A stretch of DNA of 64,000 nucleotides from Aquilaria yunnanensis (lineage: Eukaryota; Streptophyta; Magnoliopsida; Malvales; Thymelaeaceae), in NCBI GenBank assembly GCA_039654915.1, contig CM077594.1, positions 71,294,393-71,358,392 on the forward strand. Direction: 5' to 3'. Shown piece after piece: positions 34,593 through 44,250 of this stretch (the stretch's first letter is position 1; each line of letters opens with the position of its first letter). Both the position numbers and the translations under genes were made by a program. Below the pieces are notes generated by a model that saw nothing but the letters and a program-made list of their open reading frames with translations, ran no database searches and was not told the origin of the DNA.

Positions 34593-36097
34593 GGTTATCT
34601 ACAACAGTAAATATGCAGTGTAAGAGTCATGTATTTTAATTCATTTAATAAGGACTTTTATTAAACGATACTCCCACTATTTTCCTCAAAATAATAACCC
34701 TCGGTATTATTTCGGAACACCTCGGCGCTAGGGTATTCTAGCGGGCCAAGATCCATATTTGACCACAACCTGAGTCAGCTTTGGCTTTTCTCTCAAGTTA
34801 CAGCTATTTAGGTAGGCAACTCATTGCCAATTGCATCTTATGCAACTCTTGGATAGTTGGGTGAACAACACTTGTCCAAGCTCATCTCATGAACTTAAGC
34901 CTAACTCTATGCCTCTAAGTCCCTAATCCTATTAGGATGACTTAGTTAAGTCGAACCCAAAGTTAGCAGTTTGGATATCACTATTATCCCATCGCGCCTT
35001 ACCAAGATGAACATAGGTGCTTTGCTTTGGCAAACCCACCTAATGTTGATCAAAGTCTTGACGAGTGCCAACATTTGGAAGGCATCACATTTAATGACTT
35101 AATATTTGTTTGAGGGATTTTTCTTTTGATCTCACCAATTTGTTATCTCCGGTTGTTTTATACATGCATCACATACAAATATAAAACATGCATCTCATGC
35201 TTACAAGAAATAAACGTGACATGGTTATAGCCCAAACTATGCGATATTCTCAAGCCAATGAGAATATCATAAAAGCCTAAGAAAAGAAAAGAGTCTTCAC
35301 AAGCTCCTTCTCTTCCTTTCTTGGCTGCCTTTTGTTGTCACCTCCTTGGACATACCACCTTGGACGATCCCATAATGCACCATTACATCAATAATAGAAA
35401 CCTCGAGTTACATTCGAGGGGAGTAAGGTGAGAAGAGAATGTACAATGAGAGTGATAAGAAAAGGCACGACTCGCAGGCCGTATTTACAAGTACAACCAA
35501 TCAAGGGCTATAACCATGCACCATGCTTCAAACACCAATCAGCATATCATGTCAAATCTCATTCAACAAAGATGCATGCCAATTTTCGCATGTTGATTAA
35601 CCAGTTTTTATTTATGTGGCGCTTCGCATACGGCGGTCCCGCTGGCCGGTCAGCGGGCGGTGGTTCCGCTGACCGGTCAGCGGACGGGGTCAAGGGGAGC
35701 CGCCCTTGCGGGGGGCGTGGGGGGCAGCGCCCCCCGGCGCAAAAAATTGTCTTACAATTGCTTAGCCTTCTATTTCGAGAAAGTAGGCACCTGAGACTCC
35801 TCCATTCGAGCCACCAAAAATACCTTACTTTCGGTGCCCAAACAGGCCGAATCCGAACAAACCTAGGGTTTTTGCAACTATTGCAAGAATCCTAATCCAT
35901 ATAGGTATCTCATACCTATCAATTTCGGGTTATTCTCATTAACCAATTTGTGTCGTTTCTTCATATATCTCATATGTTCATTACGAATTCCGGTTTCATG
36001 TATCATGAATCAATCTAATTAATCATGGCCGAAAACCAATCGAACACATAGCATCATGCGATTCAACACTCAATCCCGATTTAGGGTTTCACCAGTA
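34593..36097 (-). other. Long 5' leader of the young copia element
   Basis: About 1.5 kb between primer site and ATG with no gene on the coding strand. It is A+T-rich except for a sharp G+C island at 35625-35745. The older copy D shares the ATG-proximal part of this leader (57223-57786). Confidence 0.85.
35639..35735. repeat. G+C-rich palindromes and hairpin in the copia leader
   Basis: CCGCTGACCGGTCAGCGG at 35666-35683 is a perfect 18-bp palindrome. A near-copy (two mismatches from perfect symmetry) is at 35639-35656, 27 bp away. A further hairpin, GGGGGGC-AGC-GCCCCCC, is at 35719-35735. The stems stand out sharply from the A+T-rich surroundings. Confidence 0.9.
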
Positions 36098-36109
36098 GCT
36101 CTGATACCA
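36098..36109 (-). other. Primer-binding site of the young copia element
   Basis: The minus strand reads TGGTATCAGAGC one base after the LTR end, a perfect initiator tRNA-Met type primer site. Confidence 0.95.
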
Positions 36110-36110
36110 C

Positions 36111-37526
36111 TGTTGGGTTTCGGGAGCCAAACAGCGCAGCGGAATTTAACCGAAACCCTCCAGGATCCAAGTGAAACGGGGTAAACCGGGTGTTCGAAAA
36201 TTTCATACCTAATTTTCGGTTGAGATATCTCACTCAACTGTAGAGTTGAATCACAAAACCTGAACAGTTGACGTGTTCAGGCTCTCTATGGTATCCACAC
36301 GAGCCTCTCGGGATCACCACGCTTCCACCACATCCCGGCAGATGCGTTTCTCTTGCGCTCGCAGTGCTAGCTTGCGTCCTCCAAGGAATTGCAAGAGAAG
36401 AGTGTGGCTGTCCTTTTGGGAGGCTAGGGCAAGGAGACCTGCGAATTTCTCACTTAAAAGTTGTATTTATAGTGAGACTCAACTTCCAGGCCTAATGGGT
36501 TTCAAAACCCTAATCCAATTAGGATTTAATTTCGGGCTTAATAATGGCTCAACTCCTTGGCCCATTATTAATACGAAATTAAAGTGAAACCATAACCCAA
36601 ATAATTAGCCCATGCACTCTAATGATCCAAATAGCTCTACGTGTGCGACCCAATAGGCTCTTGCCATGTTGGCAATGATCATAAATCACATTTATGATCA
36701 TAAGCAATGAGCGGTGTCTAGCAACACATCATTGCTACCCAAGTGACAAGATTGTCGGTGAATCGACTAAACCTTTATGATCATCACCGATATATGCCAT
36801 TGTCCTTTTGTCCAAGATATCAAGACTAAGCACGAGACATGGAATGTGTCACTCTCGTATAGCCCAATCTTTGGTTTCTTGATTACCGAGTAGACTAACT
36901 TAAACTGATGACATTGATATCATATATCAACTCATCGGAGCATGGCCATGCATTTTCTTAGTCTCACTCTATCAAGGGGCCCAAAGATATCACTCCCGTT
37001 ACATAGGAGGGACAAATCCCATCTTGATCATACAAATCCCTCCGCATGATATGTGACATACCCAATGACCTCCTTCAAGTTCACTCAGTTACGAGCAACA
37101 AAGGAAAGTATCAAAGTATGTGACTCACATGTAGGGAACCTTGATGATCTTAGGTCGAAGGACTACATATACCATGATCACTATGAGAATCACTTATGAC
37201 ACTCATATAACGATCCATGAAGTGTTCTCATGGTGGGTCGGTCCAGTACACAAGTTCTCCAACTTGTACCCATATGTAGACTACATATCTCATATTAGTC
37301 TCCACATATGCTAGTCATTATGTATTATTGCAACCCGCTCCACAATAATACTATACTAGGGACGTTTAAGAATATCATTATTCTAGGGTTACAATTATGT
37401 TTATTACGTTACGCAGAAACAAAACAACAAACAAAATTGCTGGATTAATGCCTCAATAAAATATCATGACTCAATTTGCAAAAATACAATCATCTCATGA
37501 TTGGGTTTTTGGGCACAACACTAACA
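36111..37526 (-). repeat. 5' LTR of the young copia element
   Basis: 1416 bp. Its TATAAATAC box on the minus strand is at 36471-36463 and should drive the element. It differs from the other LTR at about six positions. Confidence 0.97.
36463..36471 (-). promoter_or_regulatory. TATA box in the copia 5' LTR
   Basis: TATAAATAC on the minus strand, conserved in the other LTR (29567-29559) and, with an altered base after it, in related LTRs. Confidence 0.7.
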
Positions 37527-37531
37527 TAGAA

Positions 37532-37695
37532 GTCTCTGGGAGTGTCTGCTCAGCAGCCGGTTGTATCTCAGGCGCGGACGAGGACCTTGGGAGTCCCTTG
37601 TCCTTAGAACGCCGAGTCTCAACGACGGCAATCTGCAAGCGGGTTCCCACAGACGGCGCCAAATGATGGCCCAGGGCCTCATCGTTGTGAGTCAT
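37532..37695 (-). pseudogene. B gag, N-terminal part, starting in the 5' LTR
   Basis: The minus-strand ATG at 37695 lies inside the 5' LTR. The frame (MTHNDEALGHH...) reads through the LTR end and primer site into gag and continues until the copia insertion at 37531. C has the same open reading through its primer site. Confidence 0.7.
37644..37661 (-). other. Primer-binding site of B
   Basis: The minus strand reads TGGCGCCGTCTGTGGGAA two bases after the LTR end. The first nine bases match the tRNA-Asp-type primer site of other plant elements; the rest does not, so the tRNA is left open. Confidence 0.8.
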
Positions 37696-38530
37696 GATGA
37701 CTGTTGAGGAGACTTCTAGGAGGAAGAACGCCTGGAAGGTGGATCGCCCTAAGGAGAGTACCTGAAAAGCTGGTAAACAGGGTTAGGAGGCCCCCGGAGT
37801 GTTTTTCCGGGGGGGGAGCCTCCGACGCCCAAGTCAGTGGTGGCCGGAAGAAGGAGAAAGTCACTAGCTCAAAGAGAAAGGCGGAAAAGTCTCGCCTGGT
37901 ATTTTCTCAGAGTGTGGGAGCTGTATATCTGGCCTGCCAACCTCCTGTCAAGTATTTATTTCCTGTATATATAGGAATACCTAGCCCGTTCAGATCATGA
38001 CACGTGTGCGGTCGGATGCTCCTGAACGTCTGGGCGTAGGGGACAGATAGTTGGTAACTAGATGGCCTCGAGCCTTGTGCTGAGACGGGCCATGATATGA
38101 TTCTGATGGCGTCTGCGCGTCAGGGCGACTTTGTACGTCTGTGGTGGGACGTGTCAGAGGCTTCCTTAAATGCTTCCTTAAATGCGCCTGCCGTACTCCC
38201 GAGGTCCCTGGGCGAGGTCGTCCTCTAGTTCGGACAGAGCCTCTTCGGGAAGCCTACCCTCAGTTCGGGGGTTCCCAGTTCCAGGGGGTTCCGCCTTCGG
38301 GGATATCATATTCGGGCAGCAATGTCTGGTGCCACTTTTCCGAAGGCGCGTTGTTCACAACCTTGGGGGGCGAATGGAGTCCTCAAGTTTTACTGGCGTG
38401 CCGAGGCTCGGAGCTCTCAGGCTATCTCCCGAGGTGCATGATTCCACCTATTCCCGGGAAGCGCCAGTTCTTCTGGCCGTTGTTGTGGCAAGGTATTCGG
38501 CCAGATTGAGGCGACAGCCTTTGGCTATCA
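37664..38530 (-). repeat. 5' LTR of B
   Basis: 867 bp, flanked on its outer side by GAGGA (38531-38535). ACACGTGTC box at 37999-38007, with a TATATATA-type box about 25 bp downstream on the minus strand. Confidence 0.95.
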
Positions 38531-38535
38531 GAGGA

Positions 38536-39032
38536 TGAGCAGTACTCCTTCCCTTTGTTGTTGCAGTGTTGGCAAATGGCTCAAGTAATTTTTTAGCTCC
38601 TCCCATGCATCTTGAAATTCCACGTTCCAAGGGTGTTCCTCAATTTTGAGTTTGCCTTCATTTTTGGCCACTTTCATAAGCACTTTAAAGAATGATCGGC
38701 ATCAATCTCCATATCTAGATATGAATCTACTAAGTGAAGTTATTCTTTCAATGAGCCTTTGTATATCCTTCATTGTTGTTGGAGTTCGGAATGCTAGCAG
38801 AGCATCAACTTTTTTGGGGTTGGCATTTATGCCTCTTTCGGATACCATGAATCCACAAAATTTTCCCGTTGTTACACCGAACATGAATTTTTCGGGGTTA
38901 AAATGGATTCCAAATTTCTGAAGATCGTGGAATGTTTCCCACATGTCAACGGTATGATTACTAGGTATTTTACCCTTAACTATCATATCATTGATGTATA
39001 CTTCCATATTTCTCCCAGTTTGAGAGTCGAAC
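38536..39032 (-). pseudogene. A pol remnant: reverse transcriptase part
   Basis: Minus-strand RT sequence that joins to 19043 once B is removed. It has NMEVYINDMIVK where B has NMEVYVDDMIVK, so the first Asp of the catalytic box is Asn (codon 38990-38992), followed by FGVTTGKFCGFMVSERGI and RLIERITSLSRFISRYGD. It is cut at 39032 by copia D. Confidence 0.85.
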
Positions 39033-40443
39033 TATTAGGTTTCCGGAGTCAAACAAGCGCAGCGGAATTTAACCGAAATCCTCCAGCATCCAAGTGAAAC
39101 GGGGTAAATCGGGTGTTCAAAAATTTTCATATCTAATTTTTGGTTAAGATCTCTCACCCAACTGTAGAGTCGAATCACAAAACTTGAAGAGTTGACGTGT
39201 TCAAGCTCTCTATGGTTTCCACATGACTCTCTTGGGATCACCATGCTACCACCATGTCACGGCAGATGCGTTTCTCTTGCGCTCGCAGTGTTAGCTTGCG
39301 TCCTCCAAGGAATTGCAAGAGAAGAGTGCATGTGTTTTTTGGGAGGCTAGGGCAAGAAGCTACGAATTTCTCACTAAAAGTTGTATTTATTGTTAGACTC
39401 AACTTCCAGGCCTAATGGGTTTCAAAGCCCTAATCCAATTAGGCTTCAATTTCGGGCTTAATAACAGCTCAACTTTTGGGCCCATTACTAATTCGAAATT
39501 ATTGTGAAACCATAACACAAATAATTAGCCCATGCACTCTAACAATCCAATTAGCTCTATGTGTGCGACCCAATAAACTCTTACCACATTGGCAATGATC
39601 ATAAATCACATTTATGACCATAAGCAATGAGTGGTGTCTAGCAACACATCATTGCTTCCCAAGTGGCAAGATTGTTCGTGATTCGACTAAACCTTTATGA
39701 TCATTACCGTTATATGCCATTGTCCATTTATCCAAGATATCAAGACTAAGCACGATACATGGAATGTGTCACTCTTGTATAGCCCAATCCTTGGTTTCTT
39801 GATTACCGAGTAGACCAACTTAAACTGATGACATTGATATTGTATATCAACTCATCTGAGCATGGCCATGCATTTTTCTAAGTCTTACTCTATCAAAGGG
39901 CCTGAAGATATCACTCCCGTTACATAGGAGGGACAAAATCCCATCTTGATCATACAAATCCCTCTGCATGTTATGTGACATACCCAATGACCTCCTTCAA
40001 CTTCACTTAGTTATGAGCAAGAAATGAAAGTATAAAAATATGTGACTCACATGTAGGGAACCTTGATTAGGTCAAAGGACAACATATACCACGATCACTA
40101 TGAGAATCACTTATGACACTCATATAACGATCCATGTAGTGTTCTCATGGTGGGTCGGTCCAGTACGCAAGTTCTCCAACTTGTACCCATATGTAGACTA
40201 CATATCTCATATTAGTCTCCACATATGCTAGTCGTTATGTATTATTGCAATCCGCTCCACAATAATATTAGACCAGGGACGTTTAAGAATATCATTATTC
40301 TAGGGTTACAATTATGTTTATTACGTTATGCAGAAATAAAACAACAAACGTAATTGCTGGATTAATGCCTTAATAAAATATCATGACTCAATGTGAAAAA
40401 AATACAATTATTTCATGATTGAATTTTGGGCATAACACTAACA
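39033..40443 (-). repeat. 3' LTR of D
   Basis: 1411 bp, similar throughout to the 1416-bp LTRs of the family but with many substitutions and small indels. The outer end reads TATTAGG where the family reads TGTTGGG. Confidence 0.92.
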
Positions 40444-40846
40444 ATCTCCCACTTGCACTAAAAGCTGATCATCCATGTATCTAATACCAATGGACCTAGA
40501 ATGGCTATCATGCTTCTACTGCGTAAGGGGCTTTGTGAGTGGATCAGCAATGTTGCTGTCTATCGAAGTCCTGCATATCCTTACATCACTCCTCTCGATG
40601 ATCTCCCTGATGAGATGATAGCGTCGGAGTATGTGTTTGGATCACTGGTGAGATCAAGGTTCCTTAGCTTGTGCGATTGCTCCATTGTTGTCATAATAGA
40701 GCTCTATCGGGTTCGCAATCCTTGGAACGACTCCAAGTTTAGTGATGAACTTCTTGATCCAAACTGCCTCATTTGCAACATCAGAGGTAGCAATGTACTC
40801 AGATTCTGTTGTAGAGTCACCTACTGTCTCTTGCTTTGAACTCTTC
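40444..40846 (-). pseudogene. D pol remnant: RNase H C-terminal part
   Basis: Minus-strand sequence matching the end of the RNase H of the young copia element, starting with the purine tract AAGTGGGAGA next to the LTR. It joins to 41705 when the solo LTR is removed. Confidence 0.85.
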
Positions 40847-40851
40847 CAGCT

Positions 40852-41699
40852 TGATGCCCTCCGGCATCTCTGTCCAGTGACATGGTGAATTCCAAGGGAG
40901 CTTCCGGGGGGGAAGGACGTCTTGCTAAGATATTCCCCAGGTGGGAAAATACCTGAAAAGCTCAGAAAAAAAGGGTTAGGAGGTCCCCGGGATGGTTTTC
41001 CGGGGAGGAGCCTCCGACGCCCAAGTCAGTACTCTGATAATGAATAAAGTAGGCACGCTAGAAAGGTGCGAGAGCTAGCCTGCATATATTTTCAGCTATG
41101 GACGAGGGCTGATCAGGGAGAGGGGATGGATCCCTTGCCAAGTCCTTTTTCCCAGTATTTATAGAAATGCCTGGCCCGTTCAGATCCTGACACGTGTTCG
41201 CCTGGATCCTTTTTGGGCGTAGGGAACAGGCAGCTGTCTTCAGGCTCCTGGTTTTGTGGCTGAGATGGGACTTGGACGGTGTCAGTGTGTCAAGTCGCCG
41301 TTTCAGGCGGCGTGTGGGTTTCCTGTCAGAGGCTCCTTAAATGCTCATTAAATGCTCATGCCGTACTTCTGAGGCCCTTTGGGCGAGGTTGCCCCTTTGG
41401 CACGAATGCCCTTCCTCGGGAATCATGTTGGTGGCTCGGGGAGTTATGCCTTCGGGGGAATCTCTCCTCTTTTCAGTAGCTGGCTCTTTGCTTCCCGAAG
41501 ACGATATGTTCGGTATCCCGAGGTAGCCGGCAACACATTTAAATAATTCTGGCATTTTAGTCAAAGTGCTTACTTTGTCGTGCTCGACTCCACTTCTGTC
41601 GAGGTCGTTGGCAATGCTTATTTCCGAGCTACATCAGGCTCCCCAGACCGCCCTTCGGGGAAGCGCGTACTGGAAGAGGCAAAAGGCCTTCGGCTATCA
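40852..41699 (-). mobile_element. Solo Tat-type LTR (S2) inserted in D RNase H
   Basis: 848 bp, from TGATGCCCTCCGGC to CTTCGGCTATCA, with exact duplication CAGCT (40847-40851, 41700-41704). The flanks join in the RNase H of D. It has the family hairpin TGATAGCC-GAA-GGCC at its minus-strand start (41699-41682), ACACGTGTC (41189-41197) and TATA (TATAAATAC, 41163-41155). It is closer to the LTR of A than to that of B. Confidence 0.95.
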
Positions 41700-41704
41700 C
41701 AGCT

Positions 41705-42538
41705 GACAACATCACCACCAATACAAAACACATAACCAGATTACGATATAAAATGATCCTTATTGGATTGGAAGCTTGCATTGATGGAACCCCTTACAAC
41801 TAGCTCATCTTCACCTCCAAAGACCAAGAATGCATCCTTAGTCCTTTGTAAGTACTTAAGGATGTTCTTAACAGCTGTCCAGTGACTCTCACCGGGGTTT
41901 GATTAGTACCTACTCGTCATGCTCAAGGCATATGAGACATCAGGATGAGTACATATCATGGCATACATGATAGATCCAATTGTAAAGGCATATAGAATCT
42001 TACTCATGTGCTATCTCTCCTCAGGTGTACTCAGACACTGAGATCTAGAAAGAGCTGTACCATGTGACATGGGCAAGAATCCTTTGTTGGAATCTTACAT
42101 GCTAAACCTCTTTAGCACCTTGTCAATGTATGTACTTTGACTTAGGCTAAGAAGCTTTCTAGATCTATCTTTATAGATCCTGATGCCTAACACATATACT
42201 GCTTCACTGAAGCCCTTCATAGAAAAACATTTCCCTAGACAGGTCTTCACAGACTGTAGCTCAGGAATGTCATTCCCGATGAGTACTATGTTATCTACAT
42301 ACAACAGCAAGAAGACAATAGCGCTTCCACTAACCTTCTTGTAAACACAAGGTTCATCTTCATTTTTTATAAAACTAAACTCTTTGATTGCTTCATCAAA
42401 ATGAAGATTCCAACTTCGAGAAGCTTGCTTCAGTCCATAAATAGACCTTTGCAACTTGCACACTTTATTGGCATTCTCAGGAGTGACAAAATACTCATGT
42501 TGTGTCATGTACACATCCTCAAGTAGCTTTCGATTTAG
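41705..42538 (-). pseudogene. D pol remnant: RT C-terminal part and RNase H N-terminal part
   Basis: The minus-strand open stretch 42562-42095 has LYGLKQASRSWN, with Arg where the young copia element has a stop, and LLYVDNIVLIGN, where the second Asp of YVDD is Asn (codon 42290-42292). Frame breaks follow downstream. C is inserted at its upstream edge. Confidence 0.88.
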
Positions 42539-42543
42539 GAATG
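42539..42543. repeat. Target-site duplication of C, left copy (GAATG)
   Basis: GAATG here and at 53614-53618. The copia reading continues across the two when C is removed. Confidence 0.95.
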
Positions 42544-43411
42544 TGATGGCCCAAGGCCTCATCGTTGTGAGTCATGATGACTGTTGAGGAGACTTCTAGG
42601 AGGAAGAACGCCTGGAAGGTGGATCGCCCCAAGGAGAGTACCTGAAAAGCTGGTAAACAGGGTTAGGAGGCCCCCGGAGTGTTTTTCCGGGGGGGGAGCC
42701 TCCGACGCCCAAGTCAGTGGTGGCCGGAAGAAGGAGAAAGTCACTAGCTCAAAGAGAAAGGCAGAAAAGTATCGCCTGGTATTTTCTCAGAGTGTGGGGA
42801 GCTGTATATCCGGCCTGCCAACCTCCTGTCGAGTATTTATTTCCTGTATATATAGGAATACCTAGCCCGTTCAGATCATGACACGTGTGCGGTCGGATGC
42901 TCCTGAACGTCTGGGCGTAGGGGACAGATAGTTGGTAACTAGATGGCCTCGAGCCTTGTGCTGAGACGGGCCATGATATGATTCTGATGGCGTCTGCACG
43001 TCAGGGCGACTTTTTACGTCTGTGGTGGGACGTGTCAGAGGCTTCCTTAAATGCTTCCTTAAATGCGCCTGCCGTACTCTCGAGGTCCCTGGGCGAGGTC
43101 GTCCTCTAGTTCGGACAGAGCCTCTTCGGGAAGCCTACCCTCAGTTCGGGGGTTCCCAGTTCCAGGGGGTTCCGCCTTCGGGGATATCATATTCGGGCAG
43201 CAATGTCTGGTGCCATTTTTCCGAAGGCGCGTTGTTCACAACCTTGGGGGGCGAATGGAGTCCTCAAATTTTACTGGCGTGCCGAGGCTCGGAGCTCTCA
43301 GGCTATCTCCCGAGGTGCATGATTCCACCTATTCCCGGGAAGCACCAGTTCTTCTGGCCGTTGTTGTGGCAGGGTATTCGGCCAGATTGAGGCGACAGCC
43401 TTTGGCTATCA
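42544..43411 (-). repeat. 3' LTR of C
   Basis: 868 bp. Minus-strand terminal hairpin at 43411-43394, ACACGTGTC at 42880-42888. It shares the CAAGG variant near the outer end with its partner LTR, unlike B (CAGGG). Confidence 0.95.
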
Positions 43412-43426
43412 CATGCCCCCCTCTGG
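43412..43426 (-). other. Polypurine tract of C
   Basis: The minus strand reads CCAGAGGGGGGCATG right before the 3' LTR. Confidence 0.85.
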
Positions 43427-43498
43427 AAAGCCAAAGTGAAGACTTCGGTTTGCATCTCTTTCCGAGGTTGCCGTTGGGAGTCTTGTTGGGAAGCATAA

Positions 43499-43658
43499 CC
43501 TGTTCCGAGGTCGCACCGTTTGCCTGAGGGTCTGGGCTGTTCGGCCTTGGCCTATTCTTTGGTGTCTCCGAGGCAAAGCCTGTACCGAAGATACACCTCT
43601 TGCCCAAAAGTCATGGGCTGTTCAGCCATAGCCTGTCTCTTGGTGTCCTCGAGGTGGC
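43499..43658. repeat. C: 80-bp imperfect tandem duplication
   Basis: Same two units as in B: 43499-43578 and 43579-43658, upstream of the antisense gene. Confidence 0.85.
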
Positions 43659-43665
43659 CTGCTTT

Positions 43666-43996
43666 TTATTTCTGCAGGTCTGATGGCCAACCATGTCAGA
43701 CTGAGCGGCGCGTCTCCATTTCTCAGGGATGTCAAACGACGTGTCCCAATCAGGAGGCGTGTCCCGGTTTTCCAGGCACGTTTGGGGAGGCACGTCCCCC
43801 ATTTCTGCGCAGCGGTTGACACGTGGCTTCTTGCCATTGGAGGAGAGGCGCGTCATTTACAGAGGGCGCGCCTTTTCGGGTGCAGCGGGCAGTTACGGCG
43901 ACGGTTCGCCTCCAATGGGTACTTATGATGTTCTTTCGGTTACCCACCTTTGGCCTATAAATAGCCCATTCCATCATAAGTCCCACTTACTGTTTT
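43666..43996 (+). promoter_or_regulatory. C: candidate promoter of the antisense gene
   Basis: TATAAATAG at 43956-43964, about 290 bp before the ATG, preceded by the same CGTGTC/ACGTG cluster as in B, including TTGACACGTGGC near 43816. The first CGTGTC element of B reads CATGTC here. Confidence 0.65.
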
Positions 43997-44250
43997 TCTG
44001 CTCTTTTTCTGCTCTGCCCTCTGTTCTTGCGTTTTATCTTGCTTTCTGTGGCGGAGCTTCTTTAATCAGAGCTTTTTCCTACCAACTTTCACGACGGCGT
44101 CCTCAGGCAAATCTTTTGGTGGGTTTTGATTTCCAGAGTACTTGATTCCTCTGTTTTTCTGAGTTTTTGTGGAAAACTGTTGTTTTTTCCAAACTCGTCT
44201 TCTGAGTTTTTTCTGGAAACTATTTTCTTTTCCATCTCAAACTCTTTTTC

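Larger units (their letters stand above)
29207..37526 (-). mobile_element. Young, nearly intact Ty1/copia retrotransposon inserted in B gag
   Basis: 8.3 kb with two 1416-bp LTRs differing at about six positions by eye (0.4%), initiator tRNA-Met primer site, purine tract, and exact target duplication TAGAA (29202-29206, 37527-37531). Element C keeps the empty site (GCGTAGAAGTCTC near 52609), which confirms the junctions. The single polyprotein has only two evident lesions: a 4-nt gain in an A-run near codon 19, and one stop in RT. Domain order PR-INT-RT-RNase H defines Ty1/copia. I do not assign a lineage. Confidence 0.97.
19049..38530 (-). mobile_element. Element B: young full-length Tat (Ogre/Retand-like) retrotransposon, split by a copia element
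   Basis: B has two 867-bp LTRs with about five differences, exact GAGGA target duplication, primer site, gag, protease, RT, two RNase H domains, integrase, a tandem-repeat zone, an antisense spliced gene and a purine tract. Without the inserted copia element (29207-37526, plus one TAGAA copy) it is about 11.2 kb. The second RNase H and the antisense gene are typical of Tat elements. Lesions: a stop in gag (28390-28392), a stop in the antisense gene (20936-20938) and the copia insertion in gag. It is younger than A and older than the copia element it carries. Confidence 0.95.
12465..39032 (-). mobile_element. Element A: old Ty3/gypsy Tat element, interrupted twice and continuing past the window
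   Basis: The visible parts are the 3' LTR (12465-13212), purine tract, antisense gene remnant (14047-16496), 3' untranslated repeats, and pol remnants at 17141-19043 and 38536-39032. Element B (19049-38530) sits within the RNase H region with duplication GAGGA, and the protein reading resumes on the far side. Copia element D breaks pol again at 39033. The 5' half of A must lie right of the window. Many frameshifts and lost catalytic residues show it is much older than B. Confidence 0.85.

Noticed and set aside
37644..37661. Assigning the Tat primer site to tRNA-Asp
   Set aside because: Only the first nine bases match the usual tRNA-Asp site; the tRNA stays unassigned.
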